Origin: Planktothrix rubescens CCAP 1459/22
GTDB lineage: Bacteria; Cyanobacteriota; Cyanobacteriia; Cyanobacteriales; Microcoleaceae
DNA: 64,000 bases
Reading direction: 5' to 3'
Assembly: GCA_904830895.1 (NCBI GenBank)
Contig: LR882958.1
Coordinates: forward strand, 2,598,001 to 2,662,000
Notes under the pieces: generated by a model
The model's database searches: none
Told to the model about the DNA's origin: nothing
The model's input: only the letters and a program-made list of their open reading frames with translations
Part shown: one piece after another, positions 1-9,232 of the stretch
Numbering within the stretch: the first letter of the stretch is position 1
How the letters are laid out: the number at the start of each line of letters is the position of its first letter
Made by a program: the position numbers and the translations under genes

Positions 1-849
1 TGTGGAATTAGTTTATATCGGCTATTAGTACCAACATTGATTTTTAGTTTAATGATCACGGGTTTAACCTTTTGGTTTAATGAGGTAATTGTTCCGGCGG
101 CTAATTATAAAGCATCTGTCACCTATGAACAGGCATTAAATGAAGGCAACCTTCCTGTTCAAGAAGATAATATTTTTTATCCCGAATATGAGAAAATTAA
201 AATAGAAGGAACTGATAAAAAATTTAGTCGTTTAGTGCGGTTATTTTATGCCCAAAGATTTGACAAAGGTAAAATGTTAGAGGTGACTATCTTAGATCTT
301 TCCCAACCGGAATTAACTCAAATTATTTCTTCAAAATCTGCTAATTGGAATTTTTCTGCTAATACTTGGGATTTCTTTAATGGTACGGTTTATATTGTCA
401 ATCCCGATGGCTCTTATCGTAATATTGTTCGTTTTGATCATAAACAGATTCAACTTTCTCGTACTCCCCTAGATTTAGCGTCACGGAAACGAGGGTTTGA
501 TGAGATGAATATTACTCAAGCTCGAGATTATTTAAAGTTAATGAAATTGAGTGGAGATCAACAAAAAATTGTTAAAACTCAAGTTAGAATTCAACAAAAA
601 TATGCTCTCCCTTTTTCCTGTGTTGTCTTTGCATTATTGGGTGTTGCATTAGGAAGTAGACCCCAAAGTACCAGTCGAGCAACCAGTTTTGGGATTAGTG
701 TAATCGTGATTTTCGGATATTATTTACTGTCTTTTATTACCGGAGCATTAGGTCAAAAAGAAATTATGACTCCCTTTTTTGCAGCTTGGTTACCGACATT
801 TTTAGGAATTGGAATTGCGAGTTTTTTATTAGTTCGTTCTTCTAAATAG
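1..849 (+). CDS. LptF/LptG-family permease, 5' truncated by the window
   Basis: C-terminal part of an LptF/LptG (YjgP/YjgQ) inner-membrane permease, the family that extracts lipopolysaccharide for transport to the outer membrane. The frame is open to the first base of the window, so the true start lies outside; the first in-frame start-like codon inside (TTG at 37) falls within a transmembrane helix and is not the start. Visible are the end of one membrane segment (LIFSLMITGLTFWFNE), a periplasmic beta-rich domain over roughly 150 residues, then hydrophobic helices near the end, the last being FLGIGIASFLLVRS. The turn ALGSRPQSTSRATSFGISV is typical of the family. LptF and LptG cannot be told apart from this fragment. 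Confidence 0.85.
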   Translation, partial: CGISLYRLLVPTLIFSLMITGLTFWFNEVIVPAANYKASVTYEQALNEGNLPVQEDNIFYPEYEKIKIEGTDKKFSRLVRLFYAQRFDKGKMLEVTILDLSQPELTQIISSKSANWNFSANTWDFFNGTVYIVNPDGSYRNIVRFDHKQIQLSRTPLDLASRKRGFDEMNITQARDYLKLMKLSGDQQKIVKTQVRIQQKYALPFSCVVFALLGVALGSRPQSTSRATSFGISVIVIFGYYLLSFITGALGQKEIMTPFFAAWLPTFLGIGIASFLLVRSSK

Positions 850-941
850 AATATGTCAAATCTCTAACTCCAACGGTCAGCAGTTTTCACTTCCACTTCA
901 ATCAGATGTTAGATTAGCACTGAAGTCAAAAAATAATCTGG

Positions 942-1167
942 TAAGTACCTAAACAAAATTAATTACACATCCTCCACCCTGTTCCCTCCTCCCCTAGCCC
1001 CCCGTGCACGGGGGGTTTGGGGGGGCTGTTCCCTCTCTCAACTAGGTAATTTATTTTGTCAGGACTTACGCAAAACAACCATATCTAGTAGGGGCGAACG
1101 GCCGTTAGCCCCTACAGATGGTGTATAATTGGGTATTCTGCGTAAGTCCTGTTTGTGTAACTACTTA
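942..1167. mobile_element. 129-bp small interspersed element (copy A), interrupted by a second small element
   Basis: The ends form an imperfect inverted repeat: TAAGTACCTAAACAAAAT at the left against the reverse complement of the right end, TAAGTAGTTACACAAAAT. The middle is a C-tract/G-tract palindrome around GTGCAC (about 1000-1025). A clean copy without the inner insertion lies at 36001-36129 and is 129 bp; copy A minus its insert and one target duplication is also 129 bp. It carries no ORF. It fills most of the 317-bp gap between the LptF/G gene and the SnoaL-like gene, and its right end touches the start codon of the latter. I infer a MITE-like element; no matching autonomous transposon is visible here. 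Confidence 0.7.
1060..1151. mobile_element. 92-bp MITE with 12-bp terminal inverted repeats, TTTGT target duplication
   Basis: The ends are CAGGACTTACGC and GCGTAAGTCCTG, perfect 12-bp inverted repeats. It is flanked by TTTGT at 1055-1059 and 1152-1156. The empty site is present in this same window at about 36112-36121, where the host repeat reads straight through with one TTTGT. An internal palindrome around GGGGCGAACGGCCGTTAGCCCC sits in the middle. There is no coding capacity. Left-end relatives lacking a right end occur at 15865 and 26042. Confidence 0.85.
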
Positions 1168-1805
1168 TGAACAAACAAAAATTCACAATTGCACATCAAT
1201 ATTGGCAGCTACTTTGGAGCATTTTGCTAGTGTTGATAATTTGGAATATGCCTCAATGCGCCTTAGCAGAGGCTAATCAACAGGACATCAATGGGATTAT
1301 TCAGGCGCGGGAGATAGCCTTAAAAGCTATCAACACTCGTGATTTTTCCAAAATTGAGCCTTACTTACACCCCTCATTCACGATTACAACTGTGGATAAC
1401 CAGGTGTTTCATCAGGTGCAAGAGTTTGAGAAATACTGGAATCAGCAGTTTTCCAGTTCGATCCAAAAGATCGCAATGGAAGTTAAGGTGGACGATCCGA
1501 GAAGGTTTCTCTCGTCGGAGACTGAGGTTTCCTACGGAGATGCGATCGCAACTTTCTCTTTCCAAGATGGTAATTCTGCTAATATGGCAATGCGCTGGAC
1601 AGCCGTGATGCAAAAGTTTCAGGGGAGATGGACGATTCAATCCCTGCATTTCTCGTCTAATCTACTGAATAACCCTTTACTGTATGGTGCTCAAAAAGCG
1701 GGGCGTGCGATCGCCGTTGCTACGGGGTTGGGCGGTGCTATCGTGGGGGCTGTGGGGATGCTGTTCTGGCATCGTAGCCGCAAACAAGTAACGTCAAGGC
1801 TGTAG
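1167..1805 (+). CDS. SnoaL/NTF2-like protein with N- and C-terminal membrane segments
   Basis: 212 residues. An N-terminal hydrophobic stretch (about residues 13-34, ending near the small-residue site CALAEA) looks like a signal peptide or anchor. Residues about 38-165 resemble a SnoaL/DUF4440-type NTF2 fold: an initial helix (IIQAREIALKAINTRDFSKI), YLHPSF and a late MRWTAVMQKFQGRWTI strand pair. The C-terminus has a glycine-rich hydrophobic helix (about 178-200) followed by HRSRK, suggesting a membrane anchor with a basic cytoplasmic tail. No catalytic residues can be assigned. The start codon abuts the small element upstream, so its promoter may lie within that repeat. The next gene begins 8 bp after the stop, so co-transcription with the glycosyltransferase is likely. 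Confidence 0.55.
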   Translation: MNKQKFTIAHQYWQLLWSILLVLIIWNMPQCALAEANQQDINGIIQAREIALKAINTRDFSKIEPYLHPSFTITTVDNQVFHQVQEFEKYWNQQFSSSIQKIAMEVKVDDPRRFLSSETEVSYGDAIATFSFQDGNSANMAMRWTAVMQKFQGRWTIQSLHFSSNLLNNPLLYGAQKAGRAIAVATGLGGAIVGAVGMLFWHRSRKQVTSRL

Positions 1806-1813
1806 CTCATAGA

Positions 1814-3103
1814 ATGGGAACTCGTATTGATCACTTAAGTCGTGATAGCCGTGTCGAGTCGAATCGACATTGGAAAGCAAGGCTGGTTGTTCTATTCATT
1901 TGGGGTATCGTCAGTTTACTGCACTGGCAACCCCAAACACAATGGTTGATGGGCGGATTAACGGCAATCCTGACGATTCAAATCGTACGGATGTTGATAG
2001 CAAAACCAACTTCGCCCCAGATCGAAGTTGATGTTGATTTGCCCAGAGTTTCTATTTTAGTTCCCGCTAAAAATGAAAGTGCCGTTTTAACTGATTTAGT
2101 TGATAACCTATTTCACCTAAATTATCCAACTGCTCTTTTGGATATCTGGGTAATTGATGATGGGAGTACGGATCAAACTCCCCATATTTTGAATCAATTG
2201 CAAAGTCAATTTTCCGGGTTAAAAGTGCATCGTCGAGAATCAAAAGGCGGTAAAGCTGGGGCATTGAACTCGGTTTTTCCTTTTACTCAGGGAGAGATTA
2301 TTTTAATTTGTGATGCCGATGCTCAACTTCCGGCCGATTTCTTAATACAAACCGTTCCTTTATTTGGGCAAAATGCGATCGGTGCAGTACAAACCAGAAA
2401 AGCGATTTCTAATGCTGATACCAATTTCCTGACTCGTTGCCAACAAATGGAAATGAATTGTGATGCTTTTCTGCAAACTCATCGTATTGCTGCGGCTGGA
2501 ATGACTGAACTCCGGGGGAATGGAATGTTAGTGCGGCGAGAATTGCTAGAACAGTGTAACGGTTGGAGTGAAGATACGGTAACTGAAGATTTAGATTTCA
2601 CATTCCAACTATATTTAATTGGTACAGAAATCGAGTTTTTCACGTTATCAGCAGTTCAGGAGGAAGGGGTGACAAACTGGAAAAGCCTTTGGCATCAACA
2701 CTGTCGTTGGGCAGAAGGGGGCTATCAGCGTTACCTCGATTATTTTCCGAATATTTTAACTTTAAATTGGCAAAAAGAACTGGATTTATTATTATTTTTA
2801 TTATTGCAATTTTTACTTCCCATCGGGTTAATTGCCGATCTCTTATGGACAGTTTTTTATAGCCATCATCCGGTTCTTTTCCCTCTACAAACTTTACTTG
2901 GGTTGCTTCTAACGGTTGGGTTTATAGCAGGAATATACCAATATCAAAATTTAAGAGGATGGCGATTAATTTGGGCAACTATTCAAGGTTCGTTTTATAT
3001 GGTGCATTGGATTCCTGTGATGATTTTTGTTACATTAAGGATGTGTGTGAAAGGGGGGCGATCGCAGTGGATAAAAACAGAGCATTATGGAAAATCAGCT
3101 TAA
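1814..3103 (+). CDS. Membrane-bound GT2 glycosyltransferase (cellulose-synthase-like, processive type)
   Basis: 429 residues. N-terminal membrane segments (about 24-62) precede a GT-A domain with DDGST at 115-119, DAD at 167-169, TED at 257-259 and QHCRW at 295-299. That order matches the D, DxD, TED and Q(Q/R)xRW motifs of processive inverting GT2 enzymes, with H replacing the usual second Q/R. Several hydrophobic helices follow from about residue 320. It should transfer sugars from a nucleotide-sugar to a growing glycan at the inner membrane. It lies immediately after the SnoaL-like gene and 91 bp before the amidohydrolase. Substrate and product are unknown. Confidence 0.85.
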   Translation: MGTRIDHLSRDSRVESNRHWKARLVVLFIWGIVSLLHWQPQTQWLMGGLTAILTIQIVRMLIAKPTSPQIEVDVDLPRVSILVPAKNESAVLTDLVDNLFHLNYPTALLDIWVIDDGSTDQTPHILNQLQSQFSGLKVHRRESKGGKAGALNSVFPFTQGEIILICDADAQLPADFLIQTVPLFGQNAIGAVQTRKAISNADTNFLTRCQQMEMNCDAFLQTHRIAAAGMTELRGNGMLVRRELLEQCNGWSEDTVTEDLDFTFQLYLIGTEIEFFTLSAVQEEGVTNWKSLWHQHCRWAEGGYQRYLDYFPNILTLNWQKELDLLLFLLLQFLLPIGLIADLLWTVFYSHHPVLFPLQTLLGLLLTVGFIAGIYQYQNLRGWRLIWATIQGSFYMVHWIPVMIFVTLRMCVKGGRSQWIKTEHYGKSA

Positions 3104-3194
3104 TAAGACTAAACCATCAATTGAATCGGGATTTATCTAACTTAAAATTTAAGTAATTTAATAAAGTAAATCAAGGGATAAAATATCAACAATT

Positions 3195-4919
3195 ATGTTA
3201 GATTTGCTAATTCAAAACGGGTTAATTTTCGACGGTTTAGGCTCCGCACCAATGCGAGGAGATATTGGGATTGAAAAGGGGAAGATTGTGGCGATCGCAT
3301 CTTCTCTTCCCCCCAATGCTCATCAAATTATCGATGCGTCCGGTTTATGGGTAACACCGGGATTTATTGATATTCACACTCATTACGATTTAGAGCTAGA
3401 AATTGCACCCGGATTAAGCGAATCAGTGCGTCATGGTGTTACCAGCGTTGTGATTGGTAATTGCAGCTTATCGGTTGCAGTTGGTAAACCCCAAATGCTG
3501 GCAGATATATTTCAGAGAGTCGAAACTCTTTCTCATAAATTAATTGAAAAATGGTTAAAACAATCGGTTTCTTGGGACACACCCGCAGAATATTTAGAAC
3601 ATTTAAAACAATTACAACTTGGTGCTAATATTGCGCCTTTATTGGGGCATAGTGCCTTACGCGCTCATGTGATGGGATTGGAACGCAGCTTAACAGTTCA
3701 ACCTTCAGAAACTGAACTTAAAACCATGCAACAAATTGCCACAGATGCTTTAGATGCTGGATTTATTGGCATTTCAATAGATATGTTTCCCTGGCATCGG
3801 ATGAGTGGAGAATGGAGGGGTTGCACAATCCCATCCCAACACGCCAAACTTCCAGAATATGCGATGCTTGCTGATCTTTGTCGAGAACGAGATTTAGTGT
3901 TTCAAGTCACTCCAAATTTACAGCGACTTGCCTCTTTTTTAGATATTCTTCGCATGGGTTCGGGAATTGGGCAAAAACCGTTAAGGTTGGCAGTTTTATC
4001 AGCACTAGATGCCGTTCATGATCGCAAATTGTGGCGAATCTTTTCTCCCTTGCTTTATTTTTGGAACCACATTCTTAAGGGGAATGTTCGCTTTCAAACC
4101 TTAACCGAACCTTTCACCATTTATTCTGATGGGTCTGTTACTCCCTTATTTGAAGAATTCCCCACAGGCGCACAACTCAATAGCTGCAATTCACGACAAA
4201 AACGGCAACAATTATGGGAGTCGGAAACGTTTCGCCGTCAATTTCGCCAAGAATGGTTAAATAATTGGCGGAAATCATTTCATCGTCAGTTAGATTTAAT
4301 GGAAATCGTGCGTTGTCCCGAAACGAGTTGGCAAGGATTAAGTTTTGCTGAAGTTGCTGCTCAAAAGCAACAGAAACCTGTAGATTTGTTTATTGAGGCG
4401 TTGCGGAAATATGACACGGATCTGCGTTGGGTGGCGACGGGAGCGAACGATCGTTTAGCACCTCGTTTAGCACTGATGCAGCACCCCTATATTTTGCCCG
4501 GTTTTACTGATGCGGGGGCTCATGTCCGTAACTTGGGTTACTACGATGGGGCGTTATCTTTGCTCAAGCAAGCGGTGGCAACGAAGTTTCTGAAACCAGA
4601 AGTGGCGATCGCTCGCGTTACCGGAGAACCCGCTCGTTGGTTTAGGCTAGATACAGGTGTTCTGAATATTGGCGCTCAAGCTGATCTCGTTTTACTGAAT
4701 CCTCAATTTTTTAACCAACCAATTAGTCCCCAAGTCGAAATTTTTGATCCCATTTTAGATGGCGAACCTCGCATGGTTAAACGGGGATCTGAAGAAATTG
4801 TAGAAGCGGTTTATATTAAGGGAATTCAAGTCGTTAGTCGGGGTCAAGTTAGGGAAATTTTAGGTCGAGAACGTCTGGGAACCGTTTTATTTCCATCTTT
4901 TAACTCTAATAATTTATGA
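3195..4919 (+). CDS. D-aminoacylase-like amidohydrolase
   Basis: 574 residues, amidohydrolase superfamily, N-acyl-D-amino-acid deacylase group. The N-terminal beta strand is followed by the metal motif H61-x-H63 (GFIDIHTHYD), then VIGNCS with C90, which matches the unusual zinc-binding cysteine of D-aminoacylases. A late segment GFTDAGAHVRNLG supplies the expected catalytic Asp, and QADLVLLNP closes the small beta domain. Known members hydrolyse N-acyl-D-amino acids or related amides. It overlaps the next gene by four bases (ATGA), so the two are translationally coupled. In this cluster it could remove an acyl group or work on an amide intermediate; the substrate is not deducible. Confidence 0.8.
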   Translation: MLDLLIQNGLIFDGLGSAPMRGDIGIEKGKIVAIASSLPPNAHQIIDASGLWVTPGFIDIHTHYDLELEIAPGLSESVRHGVTSVVIGNCSLSVAVGKPQMLADIFQRVETLSHKLIEKWLKQSVSWDTPAEYLEHLKQLQLGANIAPLLGHSALRAHVMGLERSLTVQPSETELKTMQQIATDALDAGFIGISIDMFPWHRMSGEWRGCTIPSQHAKLPEYAMLADLCRERDLVFQVTPNLQRLASFLDILRMGSGIGQKPLRLAVLSALDAVHDRKLWRIFSPLLYFWNHILKGNVRFQTLTEPFTIYSDGSVTPLFEEFPTGAQLNSCNSRQKRQQLWESETFRRQFRQEWLNNWRKSFHRQLDLMEIVRCPETSWQGLSFAEVAAQKQQKPVDLFIEALRKYDTDLRWVATGANDRLAPRLALMQHPYILPGFTDAGAHVRNLGYYDGALSLLKQAVATKFLKPEVAIARVTGEPARWFRLDTGVLNIGAQADLVLLNPQFFNQPISPQVEIFDPILDGEPRMVKRGSEEIVEAVYIKGIQVVSRGQVREILGRERLGTVLFPSFNSNNL

Positions 4920-5314
4920 ATTCAATCGATCCAAAATTGAGAAATAGAATTAGCGATCGCATTCTCGATCATCCTTTTACAGACTATTGGGATATTTTTG
5001 TTCTGAAACACCAACATCCGCTCAATATCGCCCTTCACATTATCGGTATATTCTTCTTTTACGGCTTACTTTTGATCAGTTGGAAATCCCAAAATTACTG
5101 GTCACTCTTAGGTTTGCCTATTACGCAGTTAATCGGATTAGCTGGACATTTTTTATTTGAACGAAGTCATATTAATTTACAAGATGCAGTTTTCTCGTGG
5201 CGAGCTTCTTTCTGTTTAGGTAAAATGCTATTTAGGGTTTTATCGGGCAAATATAGAGAGGATATCCACCAATGTCAAGAAATTTTACAGCAGTATCAAT
5301 TAAAAGTAAATTAA
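4916..5314 (+). CDS. Mpo1-like (DUF962/YGL010w family) membrane protein
   Basis: 132 residues with membrane helices around 40-60 and 65-85. The conserved pattern is present: FVLKHQHPLNIALHIIG near residues 28-44 and GHFLFERSH further on, matching the histidine-rich DUF962 motifs. The yeast family member Mpo1 is an iron-dependent dioxygenase that removes one carbon from 2-hydroxy fatty acids (alpha-oxidation); that is family knowledge, and activity here is inferred. Overlap with the amidohydrolase by ATGA and a 24-bp gap to the first Rieske gene place it firmly in the oxygenase operon, which fits a role on a fatty-acyl substrate. Confidence 0.75.
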   Translation: MNSIDPKLRNRISDRILDHPFTDYWDIFVLKHQHPLNIALHIIGIFFFYGLLLISWKSQNYWSLLGLPITQLIGLAGHFLFERSHINLQDAVFSWRASFCLGKMLFRVLSGKYREDIHQCQEILQQYQLKVN

Positions 5315-5338
5315 CCGACTTATAAATAAAGATTTTTT

Positions 5339-6364
5339 ATGAAAAATTTTAACAATTGGAATATTATTACCAAAGGTTGGTATATTGCCTGTCCTAGTCA
5401 AGAATTATCTCAGAAAAAAGCACAATCTATAGAAATTTGCGGTCAAAAAATTGTCATTTTTCGAGGGGAAGATGGAAAAGTTCGGGCTTTAGATGCCTAT
5501 TGTCCTCATCTCGGAACAGATTTAGGAATTGGGCAAGTTGATGGGAATTTGATTCGCTGTGCATTTCATTATTGGGCATTTGATGAAACAGGAGTTTGTC
5601 AAAATATTCCCTGTCAATCAGAAATTCCCCATCAAGCTAAATTAACAGCTTACGCAACCGAGGAAAAATATGGCTTTATTTGGATTTATCCCGATGCTAA
5701 AGCACCGGAAAAACTTGTTGAATTTGATGAATTGAAGGGTAAAGAAATTATCAGTCAAGCTGATAATGCTTTTGAAAGAAGTTGCCATCATCATATTTGT
5801 ATGATGAATGGAATTGATGCCCAACATTTGAAAACTATTCATCATTTAGATATCAAAATGGATCTATCTTTAAACATAAATGAATTAGGGACGCAAATTG
5901 ACTTTACGATGCGGGGACAATTCCCCCAAACAACTTGGCGAGAAAGATTAGGACAGCGATTTTTGGGTTCTAGTTATGAGTATTCTATGCGTTATGCAGA
6001 TGGTTGTATTGGTTTACTCACAATGATGAAAAATGTACGGCTATTTCCTTCGCTTTACATGATCTATGCTTATACGGCGATCGCACCACAAAAAACCCGA
6101 ATTCAACCGATTTATGTCACCGAAAAACGGAAGGGAATCCTGGGTTATTTGTTCAGTCAGTTTTTATTATTTTGTACCCGTTTGGCTTATTATATGCTCA
6201 GGGATGAAGATGGCAAAATTTATGATAATATTCGGTTTAATCCGCAAGTAATTCTCACTATTGATCAACCCCTAGTTCAATATATACAGTATGTTAATCA
6301 ACTTGAACCATCTCAATGGTCACAGGATGAAAATTGTCATTTGAAATCAATCCATCAAAAATAA
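5339..6364 (+). CDS. Rieske non-heme iron oxygenase, first copy
   Basis: 341 residues. The Rieske [2Fe-2S] site is C55-x-H57-(16)-C74-x2-H77 (AYCPHLG ... CAFH). The mononuclear iron site in the C-terminal domain is likely D160, H163 and H168 (GIDAQHLKTIHH). The layout is that of a single-component alpha-type oxygenase, needing electrons from a ferredoxin; one is encoded in the cluster at 10410. Hydrophobic residues around 270-290 (LFSQFLLFCTRLAYYML) suggest membrane association. It resembles the second Rieske gene more than the third. Substrate unknown. Confidence 0.9.
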   Translation: MKNFNNWNIITKGWYIACPSQELSQKKAQSIEICGQKIVIFRGEDGKVRALDAYCPHLGTDLGIGQVDGNLIRCAFHYWAFDETGVCQNIPCQSEIPHQAKLTAYATEEKYGFIWIYPDAKAPEKLVEFDELKGKEIISQADNAFERSCHHHICMMNGIDAQHLKTIHHLDIKMDLSLNINELGTQIDFTMRGQFPQTTWRERLGQRFLGSSYEYSMRYADGCIGLLTMMKNVRLFPSLYMIYAYTAIAPQKTRIQPIYVTEKRKGILGYLFSQFLLFCTRLAYYMLRDEDGKIYDNIRFNPQVILTIDQPLVQYIQYVNQLEPSQWSQDENCHLKSIHQK

Positions 6365-6500
6365 CTTAATCCTGAAAAAATAGTAAACTTATTTGCATTA
6401 AGTTTATTATCTTATAGAGGTGATATATTGCTGTTATCAAATAACATTGAGTAAACTAGAAGAGTATACTTGAAAACCGAGTTCCGGTAGTTTCCCAATC

Positions 6501-7241
6501 ATGAAGAGTTGGCTAGTTCCCATTACCAAGCTACATCCTAGCGATCGCACTGCCATGTATGCCCTTTTAAACAATCATTTTCTGGGTATTACATGGGATC
6601 GGTTCCAGACCGATCTTGAGCGCAAAAATTGGGCGTTATTGTTAAGAGATGAAACAACTAATACCCTAAAAGGCTTTTCGACCTTAATGTTGTGTCAGAC
6701 GAGTTTTTTAGGGAAAAAAATTAGTGTTGTTTATTCAGGGGATACGATCGTCGATCCCAGTGTTTGGTCAAGCACCACTTCACCTCGAACTTGGATCGCT
6801 GCCGTTAATTTTTTACGTCAACAACATACTGAAAATAAACTATATTGGCTGCTTATTTGTTCGGGTTTTCGTACCTATCGCTTTCTACCCATATTTTGGA
6901 AAGAGTTCTATCCTCAATACAACACAAATACCCCTGTTTTTATTGAAAAGTTAATGGCAAGTTTAGCAGAAGAATATTATGGCGATTTTTATAAAAAAGC
7001 AACGGGTATTGTCCGCTTTAAATCTCCCCAAATTCTTCAGGATAAATTAATAGAAATTCCATCGGGACGACAAACTAACCGCCATATTCATTTTTTTACA
7101 ACTCAAAACCCAGGTTATAAATTAGGTGATGAATTGGTGTGTTTAACAGAAATTTGTTATGAAAATCTCACCCCGGCTGGACAACGAATGTGGGATGCAG
7201 AATCACCCCTAGAATTTGTGCAAAACTCAGTTTTAATTTAA
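6501..7241 (+). CDS. Unidentified protein, possibly GNAT-like
   Basis: 246 residues, no signal peptide or clear membrane helix. The start (KLHPSDRTAMYALLNNHFLGITWDRFQTDL) followed by a strand pair with KGFSTLMLC and later YWLLICSGFRTYRFLPIFWKEFYP resembles the general shape of a GNAT acyltransferase, but I cannot point to a definite acetyl-CoA loop. The ATG at 6501 is preceded by a 136-bp gap, the largest in this half of the cluster, so an internal promoter may lie there. The stop is 5 bp before the preferred start of the second Rieske gene, implying co-transcription. Confidence 0.45.
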   Translation: MKSWLVPITKLHPSDRTAMYALLNNHFLGITWDRFQTDLERKNWALLLRDETTNTLKGFSTLMLCQTSFLGKKISVVYSGDTIVDPSVWSSTTSPRTWIAAVNFLRQQHTENKLYWLLICSGFRTYRFLPIFWKEFYPQYNTNTPVFIEKLMASLAEEYYGDFYKKATGIVRFKSPQILQDKLIEIPSGRQTNRHIHFFTTQNPGYKLGDELVCLTEICYENLTPAGQRMWDAESPLEFVQNSVLI

Positions 7242-7246
7242 TTCTT

Positions 7247-8290
7247 ATGTCTGATCAAAAACCTCATGCTATTTTTAATAATCCCACTCAATTTGTTGAG
7301 GGATGGTACTGGGTATTACCCTCTAAAGAATTAAAAGTTGGGAAGGTGAAAGCGGTCACGCTTTTGGGTAGAAACTTAGCCATTTATCGGGGTATTAGTG
7401 GTCAGGTGGTGGCGGTAGATGCCTATTGCCCCCACATGGGAGCCCATTTGGCAGAAGGGAAGGTAGAAGGGGATGGAATTCGTTGTTTTTTCCATAATTG
7501 GAAATATAATGCGGAGGGGATTTGCATTGATATTCCTTCATTGGAAAAACCCCTAAATGTGTGTATAAAAACTTGGCAAACAGCAGAAAATTATGGTTTA
7601 ATTTGGGTGTGGGTGGGAGAAGATTTACCTAATTTACTGCCTTTTGTACCGGAATTAGAACAGGTAGATTGCGATTATCGTTTGGGGACTCGATTTATTA
7701 AAAACTGTCATCCCAATGTACTGTTAATTAATGCAATTGATGCTCATCACTTTAATACAGTTCACAATTTACCTTTAGAGATTATTTTTGAGTCTAAAGA
7801 ACTGAATCCTCATGCTATTACTTTTAGCAATACAACCAGGGGAGGTAATAATTCTGGGTTAATTCGTTTGATTCGTCCGCTTTATAAAAATGAAGTGACT
7901 TATAGTATGTGTTATTGGTATGGTAGTACAGGAACAGTAACCCTTGGCCCCGATTTCTTACACTTCTATATTGTCTTTGCACTGCGAATGATTGAGGGGG
8001 GAAAAACCGAGGGACAAACAATTTTAATAACCCCCAAAAGATCGGGATGTTTGAAATGGGGAATTAATCAGGGGTTACTGTGGTTAACTCAACAGGTTGG
8101 TAATTACTTTGCTAAGGGAGATACACAAGTTTTTGAAACCATTCAATTTGACTTAAAAACTCCCACAAAAGCGGATCATTCCATTGGAGAATTTATCCAA
8201 CAGGTTAACCGCCAGAAAGCACTGAACTGGAAAACTTGGCAAGCGGTTGATCAAGTAGAAAATCGCGATCGCAATCCATCTATTTTTTGA
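7247..8290 (+). CDS. Rieske non-heme iron oxygenase, second copy
   Basis: The ATG at 7247 was chosen over an upstream in-frame start at 7190 because the latter would overlap the previous gene by 52 bp and the protein begins naturally with MSDQKPHAIF. It has 347 residues. The Rieske site is C61-x-H63-(16)-C80-x2-H83, and the mononuclear iron ligands are likely D165, H168 and H173 (AIDAHHFNTVHN). Its architecture and spacing match the first copy, suggesting paralogues that act in sequence or as a hetero-complex. It is followed after 10 bp by the ferritin-like gene. Confidence 0.9.
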   Translation: MSDQKPHAIFNNPTQFVEGWYWVLPSKELKVGKVKAVTLLGRNLAIYRGISGQVVAVDAYCPHMGAHLAEGKVEGDGIRCFFHNWKYNAEGICIDIPSLEKPLNVCIKTWQTAENYGLIWVWVGEDLPNLLPFVPELEQVDCDYRLGTRFIKNCHPNVLLINAIDAHHFNTVHNLPLEIIFESKELNPHAITFSNTTRGGNNSGLIRLIRPLYKNEVTYSMCYWYGSTGTVTLGPDFLHFYIVFALRMIEGGKTEGQTILITPKRSGCLKWGINQGLLWLTQQVGNYFAKGDTQVFETIQFDLKTPTKADHSIGEFIQQVNRQKALNWKTWQAVDQVENRDRNPSIF

Positions 8291-8300
8291 GTACCCTAGC

Positions 8301-9224
8301 ATGAATCAACCATTATCAGAATCCCAAATTACCGGATTAAATTTACCTCATATCACCTCGAATAACAAATTAAGACGGGTTTTGACGGCAGCATTGCCAA
8401 AGCAAGAACGTCCTAAAATTGACGTAAGTGGTCAATATTGGAATGCGGATTTTTTTCATCTCAATCGAGTCAAAATTTTTCAAGAAGCAAGCGATCGCGA
8501 ACAGTCTGCTATTCTTCAAATCACAAATCGCAGCTTATTAGAAGAAGCGTATTATATTGAGAATGCAGGCGTTGGTTATATGGCAAAGATGACGCTTTTA
8601 GCAGAAACCGTTGAAGAACGAATGCTTTACGGTTTATTTGCAGCAGATGAAGCCAATCATCTGAGTCAAATCAGTTGTTTTTTGCCAGAAATTGAATTAA
8701 CTAATCATCAAGATCCATTTCTAAACTTATTGGCAGAAGTTGTTGAAGGTACGGATAAAACTGTGTTATTATTTGTGTTGCAAGTGGTGTTAGAAGGATG
8801 GGGTTTAAGTCACTATCGCCGACTAGCAAAAGAATGTTGTCATCAAAATCTTGCAGAAATTTTTTCTAGTTTTTTGGATGCAGAAGCACGCCATCACGCA
8901 ACTGGAAATTTATTGTTTGAGAAAATTTTAATTTCAAAATCTAGTCAAGAATTAATGATTGAACTGTTGGCAAAGTTTTTAATGATGGTACAAGTTGGCC
9001 CCCAGAATGTGCTAACGGCGATCACACAGGTGAAAGGACACCTTTCGCGATCGCAAAAAATCCAAATCCTAGAAGAGTTGGATACGGAAACCCATAGCGG
9101 AACCAGGTTAAAATTATTGCGATCGCTCATGCGAATAAAATCGGTAGAGGCGATCATTCAAACTTTAGAAGAACGAGGGGCTTTTGTTCCCTTACCTGCT
9201 CACCAATGTGTTAACTTAACTTAA
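8301..9224 (+). CDS. Ferritin-like putative diiron protein
   Basis: 307 residues, mostly helical. Two ExxH motifs are separated by about 75 residues: E117-x2-H120 (ADEANH) and E195-x2-H198 (DAEARHH). Additional acids lie in the flanking helices (E81/E82/E87 in LEEAYYIE, and LEGWG). This is the four-helix carboxylate-bridged diiron arrangement of ferritin-like oxygenases and oxidases. It could be an oxygenase or N-oxygenase on a pathway intermediate; iron binding and reaction are inferred. Spacing of 10 bp upstream and 8 bp downstream indicates one operon. I do not recognise a characterised orthologue. Confidence 0.65.
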   Translation: MNQPLSESQITGLNLPHITSNNKLRRVLTAALPKQERPKIDVSGQYWNADFFHLNRVKIFQEASDREQSAILQITNRSLLEEAYYIENAGVGYMAKMTLLAETVEERMLYGLFAADEANHLSQISCFLPEIELTNHQDPFLNLLAEVVEGTDKTVLLFVLQVVLEGWGLSHYRRLAKECCHQNLAEIFSSFLDAEARHHATGNLLFEKILISKSSQELMIELLAKFLMMVQVGPQNVLTAITQVKGHLSRSQKIQILEELDTETHSGTRLKLLRSLMRIKSVEAIIQTLEERGAFVPLPAHQCVNLT

Positions 9225-9232
9225 ACTTTAAT

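Noticed and set aside
37-849. Complete small LptF/G-like gene starting at 37
   Set aside because: The start codon would be TTG in the middle of a membrane helix, and the frame is open upstream to base 1.
1060-1151. Rho-independent terminator for the LptF/G gene
   Set aside because: It has perfect ends, a target duplication and an empty site elsewhere, so it is an inserted element; it could still terminate transcription secondarily.
7190-7246. Earlier start for the second Rieske gene
   Set aside because: It would overlap the previous coding region by 52 bp, and its residues do not resemble a Rieske N-terminus.
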